Source: an uncultured Aquimonas sp.
Lineage (GTDB): Bacteria > Pseudomonadota > Gammaproteobacteria > Xanthomonadales > Xanthomonadaceae
Reading direction: 5' to 3'
DNA: 8,555 nt
Assembly: GCF_937888285.1 (NCBI RefSeq)
Contig: NZ_CALART010000079.1
Span: 1-8,555 of the forward strand
Shown here: piece after piece, positions 1 through 5,943 of the stretch
Numbering within the stretch: position 1 is the stretch's first letter
How the letters are laid out: every line of letters starts with the position of its first letter
The notes under the pieces: model-generated
What the model saw: the letters and a program-made list of their open reading frames with translations, nothing else
The model's database searches: none
Told to the model about the DNA's origin: nothing
Made by a program: the position numbers and the translations under genes

Positions 1-2
1 CA

Positions 3-149
3 GTGGACCAGCTTCAGGAGGCCGATTCAACCGAGTTTTTCAACGGAATAGGTCGGGAGCGGCTATCTCCGATCAACGTTGAAGCGATACTCCCGGACCA
101 GCTGGTCCGCAGGGAAAGTGCGTTAGGACTGGCAACCGGACACTCGTGA
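3..149 (+). CDS. Possible C-terminal fragment of an unrecognised protein, cut by the left edge
   Basis: Frame 3 is open from the window edge to a TGA at 147-149, giving 48 codons whose composition is plausible for a soluble acidic or mixed-charge C-terminus (it ends in LGLATGHS). I recognise no family or motif. Two things favour real coding: the uninterrupted frame in GC-rich DNA, and a GC-rich hairpin 4 bases after the stop. Against it, only about 60 percent of third codon positions are G or C, well below the oxidase genes downstream. It could therefore be a decayed or recently acquired gene end, or chance. The gene start lies outside the window. Confidence 0.3.
   Translation: MDQLQEADSTEFFNGIGRERLSPINVEAILPDQLVRRESALGLATGHS
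94..109. repeat. 16-bp perfect palindrome
   Basis: The 16 bases at 94-109, centred on AGCT, read identically on both strands (CGGACCAG and its complement). The palindrome lies inside the possible partial gene at the left edge, so it may be incidental codon sequence. No second copy was noticed in the window. Confidence 0.4.
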
Positions 150-354
150 CCTCGCGCGCCTGGTCGGGCGCGCTGCAAGGAACGGGGCCACGCGGTGATC
201 TGGATCGAAACCGATGTCTCCTCGCAGGGTGGACTGAAGGATGCTACCAGTGCCCACTTCGGATTTGACACGCCTCCGATAACCGCTGCCAATCCCCGAA
301 ACCTGGCGATAACGTGTCGCCCCGCCGCCTGATGCTGCCCATCAAGGCCAGCAG
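150..354. other. Intergenic stretch without a recognisable gene
   Basis: Apart from the hairpin at 154-173 I find no supported gene between the end of the partial frame and the stop of the MocR gene at 355. The open frames crossing it on the minus strand are antisense shadows of the regulator gene, and their translations look random and rich in Arg, Ser and Pro. There is no tRNA-like fold and no evident repeat. Confidence 0.5.
154..173 (+). terminator. GC-only hairpin, terminator-like
   Basis: GCGCGCC at 154-160 pairs perfectly with GGCGCGC at 167-173 around a 6-base loop. It begins 4 bases after the stop of the partial frame ending at 149. No T-run follows, so it is not a classical intrinsic terminator. 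It could stabilise a 3' end or assist termination. The MocR gene converges on this region from the other strand (its stop is at 355), so one structure could serve both transcripts. Confidence 0.3.
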
Positions 355-1785
355 TCAGTCCCGCACTCGACCTGCGATCTTCAGGGCGGCTAGCCCCAAC
401 GTCTCCAAGGCCGCCTCCACACGCGCTTCGAACGGGTGTCCGAAGTTGATTCGCACGCAGTTCCTGAAGTCGACGGATGCCGAAAACCTCGGGCCCGGCG
501 CGATGCTGATTCGGGCGTCCATCGCGATCCGGTGCAGCGCCAGGGAGTCGGTTTTCCCGGGCATCTCCACCCACAGGAAGTAGCCGCCGGCGGGCCGGCT
601 GACGCGCGTACCCTCCGGGAAAAAGTGGCTGATGGCCTCGATGTACTGGTCGCGATTCTTGCGCAGGACGAGCCGCAGTTCGCGCAGGTGCCTTTCGTGA
701 CTGCCGCGCTCGAGGTAGTGGGCAATGCCGAGCTGTGAAGGGATCGACGTGGCCAGCGAGGTGGTCAGTTTCTGGTGGGCGACCTCCCGGAGGAACCTCC
801 CGGGACTTGCCCAGCCGATGCGGTAGCCGGGCGCGAGGGTCTTGGAGAACGAACTGCAATGCATCACCCAGCCATCGGTGTCGAACGCCTTCAGTGGCAC
901 CGGGCGCCGGTTGTCGAAGTAGAGTTCGCTGTACACGTCGTCTTCGACCAGGGGCAGGCCGTACCGGGTGGCCAGCTCCACCAGCGCCTTCTTCTTCGCC
1001 TCGCCCATGCTGCTGCCGAGCGGGTTCTGGAAGTTCGTCATCAGCCAGCAGGCCTTCGGACGATGGCGCAGGATGGCCGCCTCCAGGGCGTCGAGGTCGA
1101 TGCCTTCGCGCGGATCGGTCGCAACCTCGACAGCGTGCAGGCCCAAGCGCTCCAGTACCTGCAGGCAGGCATAGAAGCAGGGAGACTCGACCAGCACCGT
1201 GTCGCCGGGCTTGCAGACCGCCCCGAGGCAGAGGTTGAGCGCCTCCATCGCACCGTTGGTCACGATGATCTGGTCAGCGCCCACCTGGACGCCATCGATG
1301 AGGTAGCGCAGCGCGATCTGCTGGCGAAGGGCCTTGCTGCCGGGCGCCAGGTCGTCGACGGTGGTCCAGGGGTCGAGTTCTGCCGCCGCGATCGACGTGG
1401 CGCGGCCAAGCCGCTTGAGAGGGAACAGCCACGGACTGGGGAATGCCGAGCCGAGCGGAACCACGTCCCGGGACGTGGCCGACCTGAGGATCCCGACGAT
1501 GAGCTCGCTGATGACCACCGGGCGGGCTTCACCGTCGGGCTGCGATGCCCGGTCGGGCTCCGGCGCCGGGGCCCGTGCCGACTGCGCCACGTAGTAGCCC
1601 GAACGCGCCTTGGCACGGATCAGTCCCCGTGCCTCGAGAAGATAGTAGGCCTCGAAGACGGTGGCGGGGCTGACGTGGCGGCTGCTGCTCGCCTTTCGCA
1701 CCGACGGCAGCTTGTCGCCGGGCTTCAGGGTGCCGTTTTGGATCGAGGCGGCGATATCGGCCGCGAGTACCTCGTAGCGCTTCAT
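355..1785 (-). CDS. MocR/PdxR-type regulator: GntR HTH domain fused to a class-I aminotransferase domain
   Basis: This is a 476-residue protein with the full length and domain order of MocR regulators. Residues 1-65 form a GntR winged helix: the KPGDKLPSVRKASSSRHVSPATVFEAY region, then GLI-AK-RSGYYV. A linker rich in Ala and Pro covers residues 70-90. From about 90 to 470 it is a fold-type I PLP domain. Visible PLP residues are N254-P255 in NPLG, D283 and Y285 in VEDDVYSELYF, the Schiff-base lysine K315 in SSFSKTLAPGYRIGW, and the carboxylate-binding R445 in VRINF. All the lysine-pocket residues are intact, so it probably senses PLP or an aldimine. I chose the ATG at 1783-1785 because it starts directly at the winged helix and has a GGAG upstream; an in-frame start at 1914 would add 43 residues of promoter DNA. 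It is divergent from the DUF2909 gene. Its ligand and targets cannot be read from the sequence. Confidence 0.93.
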   Translation of the reverse strand: MKRYEVLAADIAASIQNGTLKPGDKLPSVRKASSSRHVSPATVFEAYYLLEARGLIRAKARSGYYVAQSARAPAPEPDRASQPDGEARPVVISELIVGILRSATSRDVVPLGSAFPSPWLFPLKRLGRATSIAAAELDPWTTVDDLAPGSKALRQQIALRYLIDGVQVGADQIIVTNGAMEALNLCLGAVCKPGDTVLVESPCFYACLQVLERLGLHAVEVATDPREGIDLDALEAAILRHRPKACWLMTNFQNPLGSSMGEAKKKALVELATRYGLPLVEDDVYSELYFDNRRPVPLKAFDTDGWVMHCSSFSKTLAPGYRIGWASPGRFLREVAHQKLTTSLATSIPSQLGIAHYLERGSHERHLRELRLVLRKNRDQYIEAISHFFPEGTRVSRPAGGYFLWVEMPGKTDSLALHRIAMDARISIAPGPRFSASVDFRNCVRINFGHPFEARVEAALETLGLAALKIAGRVRD

Positions 1786-1806
1786 GCAGTGCCGGCTCCG
1801 AGCCCA

Positions 1807-1858
1807 ACTGATATGGTTTTTCAGCGGTAAGGTGATACTGAAAATACTGTTTTGACAG
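1807..1858. promoter_or_regulatory. Candidate operator/promoter region between the MocR gene and the DUF2909 gene
   Basis: The 143-bp divergent spacer has an AT-rich core. It contains two direct copies of ATACTG (1835-1840 and 1844-1849, start-to-start 9 bp). The second overlaps an inverted repeat, CTGT-TTTG-ACAG, at 1847-1858. A perfect TTGACA lies at 1852-1857 on +, but I find no convincing -10 at 16-18 bp. MocR proteins such as PdxR are known to bind direct repeats in divergent spacers, so autoregulation here is plausible. No binding site or start site can be proved from sequence alone. Confidence 0.3.
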
Positions 1859-1928
1859 GCATAGGCTAGCACCTGGCCCGAACCGATAGCGCACGCGGTG
1901 ACGGCAACCTCCATTTTCAGGTGAGTTC

Positions 1929-2138
1929 ATGAAAGCGCTGCTGGTGATCAGTTTTCTCGTCCTGATCCTCTACAACCTTGGCGCCGGCCTGTACTACATG
2001 CTGGTCGACAAAGGCACGACCAAGCGCACGGTCAACGCGCTGACCAAGCGCATCGCGCTCTCCGTGGCGCTGATCCTGCTGGTGTGCGCGGGCATCTTCA
2101 CCGGGCATATCCAGCCGCACGGCATCCAGGTCGGCTGA
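1929..2138 (+). CDS. DUF2909-like small inner-membrane protein with two TM helices
   Basis: This is a 69-residue protein with two hydrophobic helices (about 3-24 and 42-60). The connecting loop is basic, with the pattern DKG-TKRTVNALTKRIALSVAL. Loop and helix 2 match my memory of the DUF2909 'twin transmembrane' family, which is often found beside haem-copper oxidase and SURF1 genes in proteobacteria; its biochemical function is unknown. The start at 1929 is preceded by an AGGTGAG stretch that serves as a ribosome site. It is followed by 126 bp of AT-rich spacer before the oxidase genes, so it may be a separate transcript, although the direction and theme agree with the oxidase cluster. Confidence 0.75.
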   Translation: MKALLVISFLVLILYNLGAGLYYMLVDKGTTKRTVNALTKRIALSVALILLVCAGIFTGHIQPHGIQVG

Positions 2139-2173
2139 ACATATGCGGCCCGACAGCAACCGGAAAATGCAAA

Positions 2174-2220
2174 CTGATCTGGTTATAAGTCAAATATCTG
2201 ATTCTTAATAATCTGATATG
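2174..2220 (+). promoter_or_regulatory. Candidate promoter and regulatory region of the oxidase operon
   Basis: The most AT-rich stretch of the window lies between 2165 and 2222. It has two direct ATCTGAT repeats (2196-2202 and 2211-2217, 15 bp apart) and a related CTGATCT at 2174-2180. AATAAT at 2207-2212 could be a -10 box, with a weak TTATAA at 2183-2188 as -35. The sequence at 2180-2193 resembles a degenerate FNR/DNR box, with a good right half (GTCAA) and a poor left half (TGGTT). An oxygen-responsive CRP/FNR regulator is usual for cbb3 oxidases, but the match is too weak to assign one. Confidence 0.35.
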
Positions 2221-2268
2221 AAACGCGTAGCCTTGGGGCACCTCTCCCAGCGCCGCGCGATCGCATGA
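2218..2268 (+). CDS. Possible 16-codon leader ORF coupled to the CcoN-like gene
   Basis: An ATG at 2218 opens a short frame encoding MKRVALGHLSQRRAIA. Its TGA (2266-2268) overlaps the ATG of the oxidase gene (2265-2267) as ATGA. The oxidase gene has no Shine-Dalgarno-like sequence of its own, so coupling through this frame would explain how it is translated. The small ORF also lacks a ribosome site; if transcription starts just downstream of the AATAAT at 2207-2212 it would be leaderless or nearly so. It may be chance in a 51-base stretch. Confidence 0.25.
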   Translation: MKRVALGHLSQRRAIA

Positions 2269-3890
2269 ACCCCACCGCACTCCTGCTGGCGACCTTCGTC
2301 GTGTCGATCGTCGGCCTGTTCGCCTTCATCTGGTCGCTCCGCAGCGGACTCTTCGACCGCGAGTCCAGCGGCGCGGGCGTGATCTTCGCGCCGGAAGAGA
2401 TCGGGCGCTTCAATGACCCGGCCGATGGCAGCGCGCGCCTCGCGCCGAGCAGCCCCGATCAGCAAGAGGAACTCCGCGACCGCGAGGCCGCCGACCGCAC
2501 CACCGCGATGCCGGTGTTCGTGCTGTTCACCTTTGCCGTGGTGTGGCTGCTGGTGGGTTCGGCAGCGGGGTTGCTGAGTTCCATCAAACTGCACGCGCCC
2601 GACCTGCTGGTGGAACAGGCCTGGCTCACGTTCGGGCGCCTGCGCACCATTCACCTGAATGCCGTGGCTTACGGTTGGGTACCGCTCGGCCTGCTGGGCC
2701 TGGTGGTCTGGCTGCTCCCGCGCCTGTTGCGCACGCCGCTGCGGTACCCACGCCTGATCATCACCGGCGCGTACATCTGGAATGCGGGCCTGGTGGCCGG
2801 CATCGTCGGCCTGGCCAACGGCCTCAACACCGGCATGGAGTGGCTGGAGATCCCTTGGTATATCGGCAGCCTGTTCGCGGTCGGAGGCATGATGATCGGG
2901 CTACCGATGGCGTTCATGCTGCGCCGGCGCACTGTCCACCACCTGTATGTCTCTGTCTGGTACATCGGCGCCGCGCTGTTCTGGTTTCCGATCCTCTACA
3001 TCGTCGCCAACATCCCGGGCCTGCACTTCGGCGTGGAGCAGGCGACGATGAACTGGTGGTACGGGCACAACGTGCTCGGCCTGTTCTACACGCCGCTGTC
3101 GATCGCCTGCGTCTACTATTTCCTGCCCAAGGTCATCGGCCGGCCGGTACAGTCCTACAACCTGTCGCTGCTCGGGTTCTGGACGCTCGCGTTCTTCTAC
3201 GGCCAGGTCGGCGCCCATCATCTGATCGGCGGCCCGATCCCTGAGTGGCTGGTCACGCTCTCGATCGTGCAGAGCATGATGATGCTGATCCCGGTGCTGG
3301 CGTTCTCCGTGAACCAGCACCTGACGCTGAAGGGGCATTTCGCCCTGCTCAAGCGCTCGCACACGCTGCGCTTCATCGTGTTCGGCGCGATGATGTACAC
3401 GGTGGCCTCGGTCCAGGGTTCGGCACACGCGCTGCGCTCGCTGAACGCCCTCACCCATTTCACCCACTTCACCGTCGCCCACGCCCACATCGGCATGTAC
3501 GGCTTCGTGTCGATGGTGCTGTTCGGCGGCATGTACTTCGCGGTGCCCCGGGTGCTCGACGTCACGTGGCCGAAGCCCGCGCTGATCTCCCTCCACTTCT
3601 GGCTGGTGGTCGCCGGCTTCGCAGCCTACATCGTGCTGCTCAGCACCGGCGGCGTGCTCCAGGGCCTGGCCCTGCTCGATGGCGCGACACCGTTCATCGA
3701 GTCGGTGCGGGTGACGAAGCCCTGGCTGCTCGGTCGCAGCATCGGCGGCGGTCTGATGACGCTGGGGCACATCGTGTTCGCCGTGCACTTCTACCTGGCG
3801 CTCAAGGCCGCCGAGCGGCAGCGCCAGGCCGATGTGGCTGCGACAAGCCATGTCCAGCCCGATCCGGCTCCCCTCTCCGCGGCGAACTGA
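2265..3890 (+). CDS. ccoN: cbb3-type haem-copper oxidase subunit I with CcoS-like N-terminal extension
   Basis: This 541-residue polytopic protein is the catalytic subunit that reduces O2 at a haem b3-CuB centre in the inner membrane. Residues 1-50 form one helix followed by FIWSLRSGLFD and an acidic tail, matching the small assembly protein CcoS. A charged linker (50-80) leads into a 12-helix CcoN core. Visible ligands, by comparison with CcoN, are H130 (RLRTIH, low-spin haem b), H268 (WWYGH, CuB), H318-H319 (AHHL, CuB), and H406 and H408 (AHAHIG, haems b3 and b). Y312 sits six residues before H318, exactly where CcoN has the His-linked active-site tyrosine. This argues for an oxidase and against a NorB-type NO reductase. 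The start at 2265 is the only one in frame after an upstream stop, and it has no clear ribosome site. The next gene begins 1 base after the stop. The sequence is clearly divergent from canonical CcoN. Confidence 0.9.
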   Translation: MNPTALLLATFVVSIVGLFAFIWSLRSGLFDRESSGAGVIFAPEEIGRFNDPADGSARLAPSSPDQQEELRDREAADRTTAMPVFVLFTFAVVWLLVGSAAGLLSSIKLHAPDLLVEQAWLTFGRLRTIHLNAVAYGWVPLGLLGLVVWLLPRLLRTPLRYPRLIITGAYIWNAGLVAGIVGLANGLNTGMEWLEIPWYIGSLFAVGGMMIGLPMAFMLRRRTVHHLYVSVWYIGAALFWFPILYIVANIPGLHFGVEQATMNWWYGHNVLGLFYTPLSIACVYYFLPKVIGRPVQSYNLSLLGFWTLAFFYGQVGAHHLIGGPIPEWLVTLSIVQSMMMLIPVLAFSVNQHLTLKGHFALLKRSHTLRFIVFGAMMYTVASVQGSAHALRSLNALTHFTHFTVAHAHIGMYGFVSMVLFGGMYFAVPRVLDVTWPKPALISLHFWLVVAGFAAYIVLLSTGGVLQGLALLDGATPFIESVRVTKPWLLGRSIGGGLMTLGHIVFAVHFYLALKAAERQRQADVAATSHVQPDPAPLSAAN

Positions 3891-3891
3891 A

Positions 3892-4542
3892 ATGGAAAAC
3901 GAAATCAAACTCGTGGGCGGCGCGGTGCTGACCTTGGCCCTGGCCACGGCGGCGATGATCGTCGTCCCTTTCATGCAGCTCAAGGACGTGCCGCCGCCCG
4001 CCGGGCTCGCGCCCTACACCGAGCAGGAGCTGCGCGGGCGCCAGGTCTACATCGCCAACGGCTGCATCGCCTGCCACACGCAGCAGCCAAGCACCATAGG
4101 CGCGGGCCGTGCCGACGCCGTGCGCGGATGGGGGCGCCCGTCGGTGGCCGCGGACTACTTCCACGACCGCCCCACCCTGCTCGGCACCATGCGCACGGGC
4201 CCCGACCTGTTCAACGTCGGCGACCGCATCCCGTCGGAGGACTGGCACCACGTGCACCTGTACCAGCCGCGCGCCTACGTTCCGGACAGCACGATGCCCG
4301 CCTACCCCTTCCTCTACGAGACCATGGTCGCGGTCGAAGTCCCGCCCGGCCAGTACACCGTGCCGATCCCGGACGCCCATGCGCCCCGCGGCCGGAAAGT
4401 CGTACCGACCCGCGACGCCGAGGATCTGGTCGCCTACCTGAAAGCGATGACGCGCCAGTACGACGTGGCCGAACCCCTCGATGCGGCAGCCGCGAAGGCC
4501 CTGGCCTCCGAACTCCGCGGACGGACCCGCCAGGAAGACTGA
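3892..4542 (+). CDS. ccoO: CcoO-like monohaem cytochrome c subunit of the cbb3-type oxidase
   Basis: This is a 216-residue membrane-anchored cytochrome c. Residues 6-30 form an N-terminal helix (signal anchor) and the rest is periplasmic. The haem c motif is C58-I-A-C61-H62 in NGCIACHTQ. The downstream pattern TGPDLFNVGDR, DWHHVHLYQPR, VPDSTMPAYPFL is diagnostic for CcoO/FixO, and M135 is the likely axial methionine. The protein carries electrons to subunit I. I chose the ATG at 3892, 1 base after the ccoN stop, because an earlier in-frame ATG at 3832 would overlap ccoN by about 59 bases and add non-conserved residues. The length is close to the family norm. The C-terminal tail (190-216) is charged and Ala-rich. 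Confidence 0.92.
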   Translation: MENEIKLVGGAVLTLALATAAMIVVPFMQLKDVPPPAGLAPYTEQELRGRQVYIANGCIACHTQQPSTIGAGRADAVRGWGRPSVAADYFHDRPTLLGTMRTGPDLFNVGDRIPSEDWHHVHLYQPRAYVPDSTMPAYPFLYETMVAVEVPPGQYTVPIPDAHAPRGRKVVPTRDAEDLVAYLKAMTRQYDVAEPLDAAAAKALASELRGRTRQED

Positions 4543-4545
4543 CCC

Positions 4546-4758
4546 ATGAACAGCCCCACCCCTTCCAGCCGCGACAACGAAAATCCGGAGCCGCAGGAGC
4601 TCAACCGGCCCGTGCCCAAGGTCCTGCTTGCGCTGGTCGCCCTGCTGCTGGTCTGGGCGGTGTACTACATCGTCGCCGACGCACCGGGACTGGAGAGCTC
4701 CAGCACCCCGCAGGGTACGCAGCCGACGCCGGCCGCGCCAGCGCCCTCGGCCGACTGA
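4546..4758 (+). CDS. 70-aa single-helix protein resembling the N-terminus of CcoP, or a CcoQ-like subunit
   Basis: This 70-residue protein has a hydrophilic N-terminus (1-24), one helix (about 25-43) and a Pro/Ala/Ser-rich, probably periplasmic tail. The segment QELNRPVPK just before the helix matches the spot in CcoP where 'ELDN-LPRWW' precedes its anchor helix, so I read it as a stand-alone CcoP-like anchor or a CcoQ-like accessory. It has no haem motif. The gene starts 3 bases after the ccoO-like stop, with a good ribosome site (AGGAAG, 4532-4537). The helix contains WAVYYIV but no catalytic residues. The position between the CcoO-like and cytochrome c genes, as in ccoNOQP, supports the assignment; the sequence is too short for certainty. 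Confidence 0.7.
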   Translation: MNSPTPSSRDNENPEPQELNRPVPKVLLALVALLLVWAVYYIVADAPGLESSSTPQGTQPTPAAPAPSAD

Positions 4759-4777
4759 CGCGCGCGGCTGCCCGCCG

Positions 4778-5314
4778 ATGCCTACCCACCGCCTCATGAA
4801 CGCCGGCCTGGCCTTGGGACTCGCCGCCTGGGCGGCGGTGCTGTGGATGCGGATGAACCCGACGCTCGATACCGCGCGCCTCCAGGCGCCGGCGGCCGGG
4901 ACGTCGGTTCCGCCAGCGCCCCGTCGCTCCGGCTCCCAGCTGTATGCCGCCGAATGCTCAAGCTGCCACCAGAACCGCGGCGAAGGCCGCTTCCCGGTAT
5001 TTCCGCCGCTGGCGGGTTCATCGCGGGCCAATGGTGATCCCTATCGGTTGGCGGCCATCACCCTGCACGGGCTCAGCGGCCCGATCGAGGCCAACGGCGT
5101 GCGCTATTCCGGCCTGATGCCCGGCCTCGCGCATCTCAACGACGAGGAGATCGCGACCGTGCTCAACCACGTCCGCAGTTCCTGGGGCAACGCCGCCGCG
5201 CCGCTCCAGGCCGCAGATGTGGCCGCCGTGCGCGGCCTGACCTCCCGCCGCCATGCGCCCTGGACCGCAGCCGAGCTGGATGCTCTGGGCGTGGCCGCGC
5301 AGGTGCAGCCATGA
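4778..5314 (+). CDS. Membrane-anchored monohaem class-I cytochrome c
   Basis: This 178-residue protein has an N-terminal hydrophobic segment (about 7-25) acting as a signal or anchor, a Pro/Ala-rich linker (35-52) and a class-I cytochrome c domain (53-137). The haem site is C60-S-S-C63-H64 and the likely axial ligand is M114 in YSGLMPGLAHL. The motif VLNHVRSSWGN (128-138) is typical of oxidase- and dehydrogenase-linked cytochromes. It sits where dihaem CcoP would be expected but has only one CXXCH, so it may replace CcoP as the electron entry subunit or be the donor cytochrome. I chose the ATG at 4778 (19 bases after the previous stop); an in-frame ATG at 4796 is possible, and neither has a strong ribosome site. 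Its stop overlaps the SCO start as ATGA. Confidence 0.87.
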   Translation: MPTHRLMNAGLALGLAAWAAVLWMRMNPTLDTARLQAPAAGTSVPPAPRRSGSQLYAAECSSCHQNRGEGRFPVFPPLAGSSRANGDPYRLAAITLHGLSGPIEANGVRYSGLMPGLAHLNDEEIATVLNHVRSSWGNAAAPLQAADVAAVRGLTSRRHAPWTAAELDALGVAAQVQP

Positions 5315-5943
5315 CCCCGCGGATGCGCCCGACCTGGCTGGCCCTTGCCGCGATCGTCGTCGCGACGTTCTGCGGGCTGCATGCCATGACCCACGGCTTC
5401 AGTGCGGTGACCAGCGACGGCGCGCGCCAGCTGGCCATCGCGGAATCGCCCCGGCAGTTGCCCGCGATCGGGCTCGTGGACAGCCAGGGCCGTAAGACCG
5501 ACCTGCGCGCGGTCGTCGCGGACCATCCGTACACGGTGGTCGCTCTGGTCTATACCCAGTGCACGTCGATCTGCCTGGTGATGGCATCGAGCGAATCCTT
5601 CCTGCAGGCCCGTCTGCGGGACGCCGGCATCGAAGAACAGGTGGGCCTGCTGACCCTCAGCTTCGACCCCGCGCGCGACACGCCCGAGGTGCTCGCGCAG
5701 TATGCGCGCCGGATCAAGGCCGACAGCGTCACGTGGACGATCGCCACCGTGGCCGACCACGACGATCTCGAACGCCTGCTGGACGTGTTCGATGTGGTCG
5801 TCATCCCCGACGGCAACGGCGAGTACATCCACAACGGCGCGCTGTTCCTCGTGGACGGTGACGGCCGCATGTTCGAGGCGCTCGCGCCCGACGCCGCCGA
5901 CCTGGCGTTCGAACGTCTCGCCGCGCTGGTGCGATCCCCATGA
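5311..5943 (+). CDS. SCO1/SenC-family copper chaperone or thiol-disulfide protein
   Basis: This 210-residue protein has an N-terminal signal anchor (about 8-25) and a thioredoxin-like SCO domain. The copper-binding CXXXC is C84-T-S-I-C88, and the distal histidine is H174 in YIHNGALFLVDGDGR. LSFDPARDTPEVLAQYA (116-132) is the family signature. SCO proteins deliver copper to, or reduce cysteines in, oxidase subunits in the periplasm. Canonical cbb3 assembly uses CcoI and sometimes SenC, so its presence in this operon suggests that CuB loading depends on it. It overlaps the cytochrome gene (ATGA at 5311-5314) and the next gene (ATGA at 5940-5943), a sign of translational coupling. All key residues are present. 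Confidence 0.92.
   Translation: MTPRMRPTWLALAAIVVATFCGLHAMTHGFSAVTSDGARQLAIAESPRQLPAIGLVDSQGRKTDLRAVVADHPYTVVALVYTQCTSICLVMASSESFLQARLRDAGIEEQVGLLTLSFDPARDTPEVLAQYARRIKADSVTWTIATVADHDDLERLLDVFDVVVIPDGNGEYIHNGALFLVDGDGRMFEALAPDAADLAFERLAALVRSP

Noticed and set aside
775..1830. Long open frame on the + strand antisense to the regulator
   Set aside because: It is a shadow of the MocR gene created by GC bias; the translation has no domain and is rich in Arg, Gly and Ala.
355..1914. Longer start for the MocR regulator at 1914
   Set aside because: The extra 43 residues run through the AT-rich divergent promoter region and do not resemble a protein domain; the winged helix begins at the ATG at 1783-1785.
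2265..3890. Reading subunit I as a NorB-type nitric oxide reductase
   Set aside because: Y312 stands six residues before the HH pair exactly as in cbb3 oxidases, the CuB histidine is in a CcoN-like WWYGHN motif, and the next gene is a CcoO-like subunit and not NorC.
3832..3891. Earlier in-frame ATG for the CcoO-like gene
   Set aside because: It lies inside the 3' end of the subunit I gene and adds non-conserved residues before the natural N-terminal helix; the ATG at 3892 directly follows the upstream stop.
2901..3983. Long minus-strand frame opposite the oxidase genes (and a similar one at 3802-5031)
   Set aside because: Both are antisense to genes with clear catalytic motifs, and their translations are rich in His, Gln, Arg and Gly with no recognisable domain.
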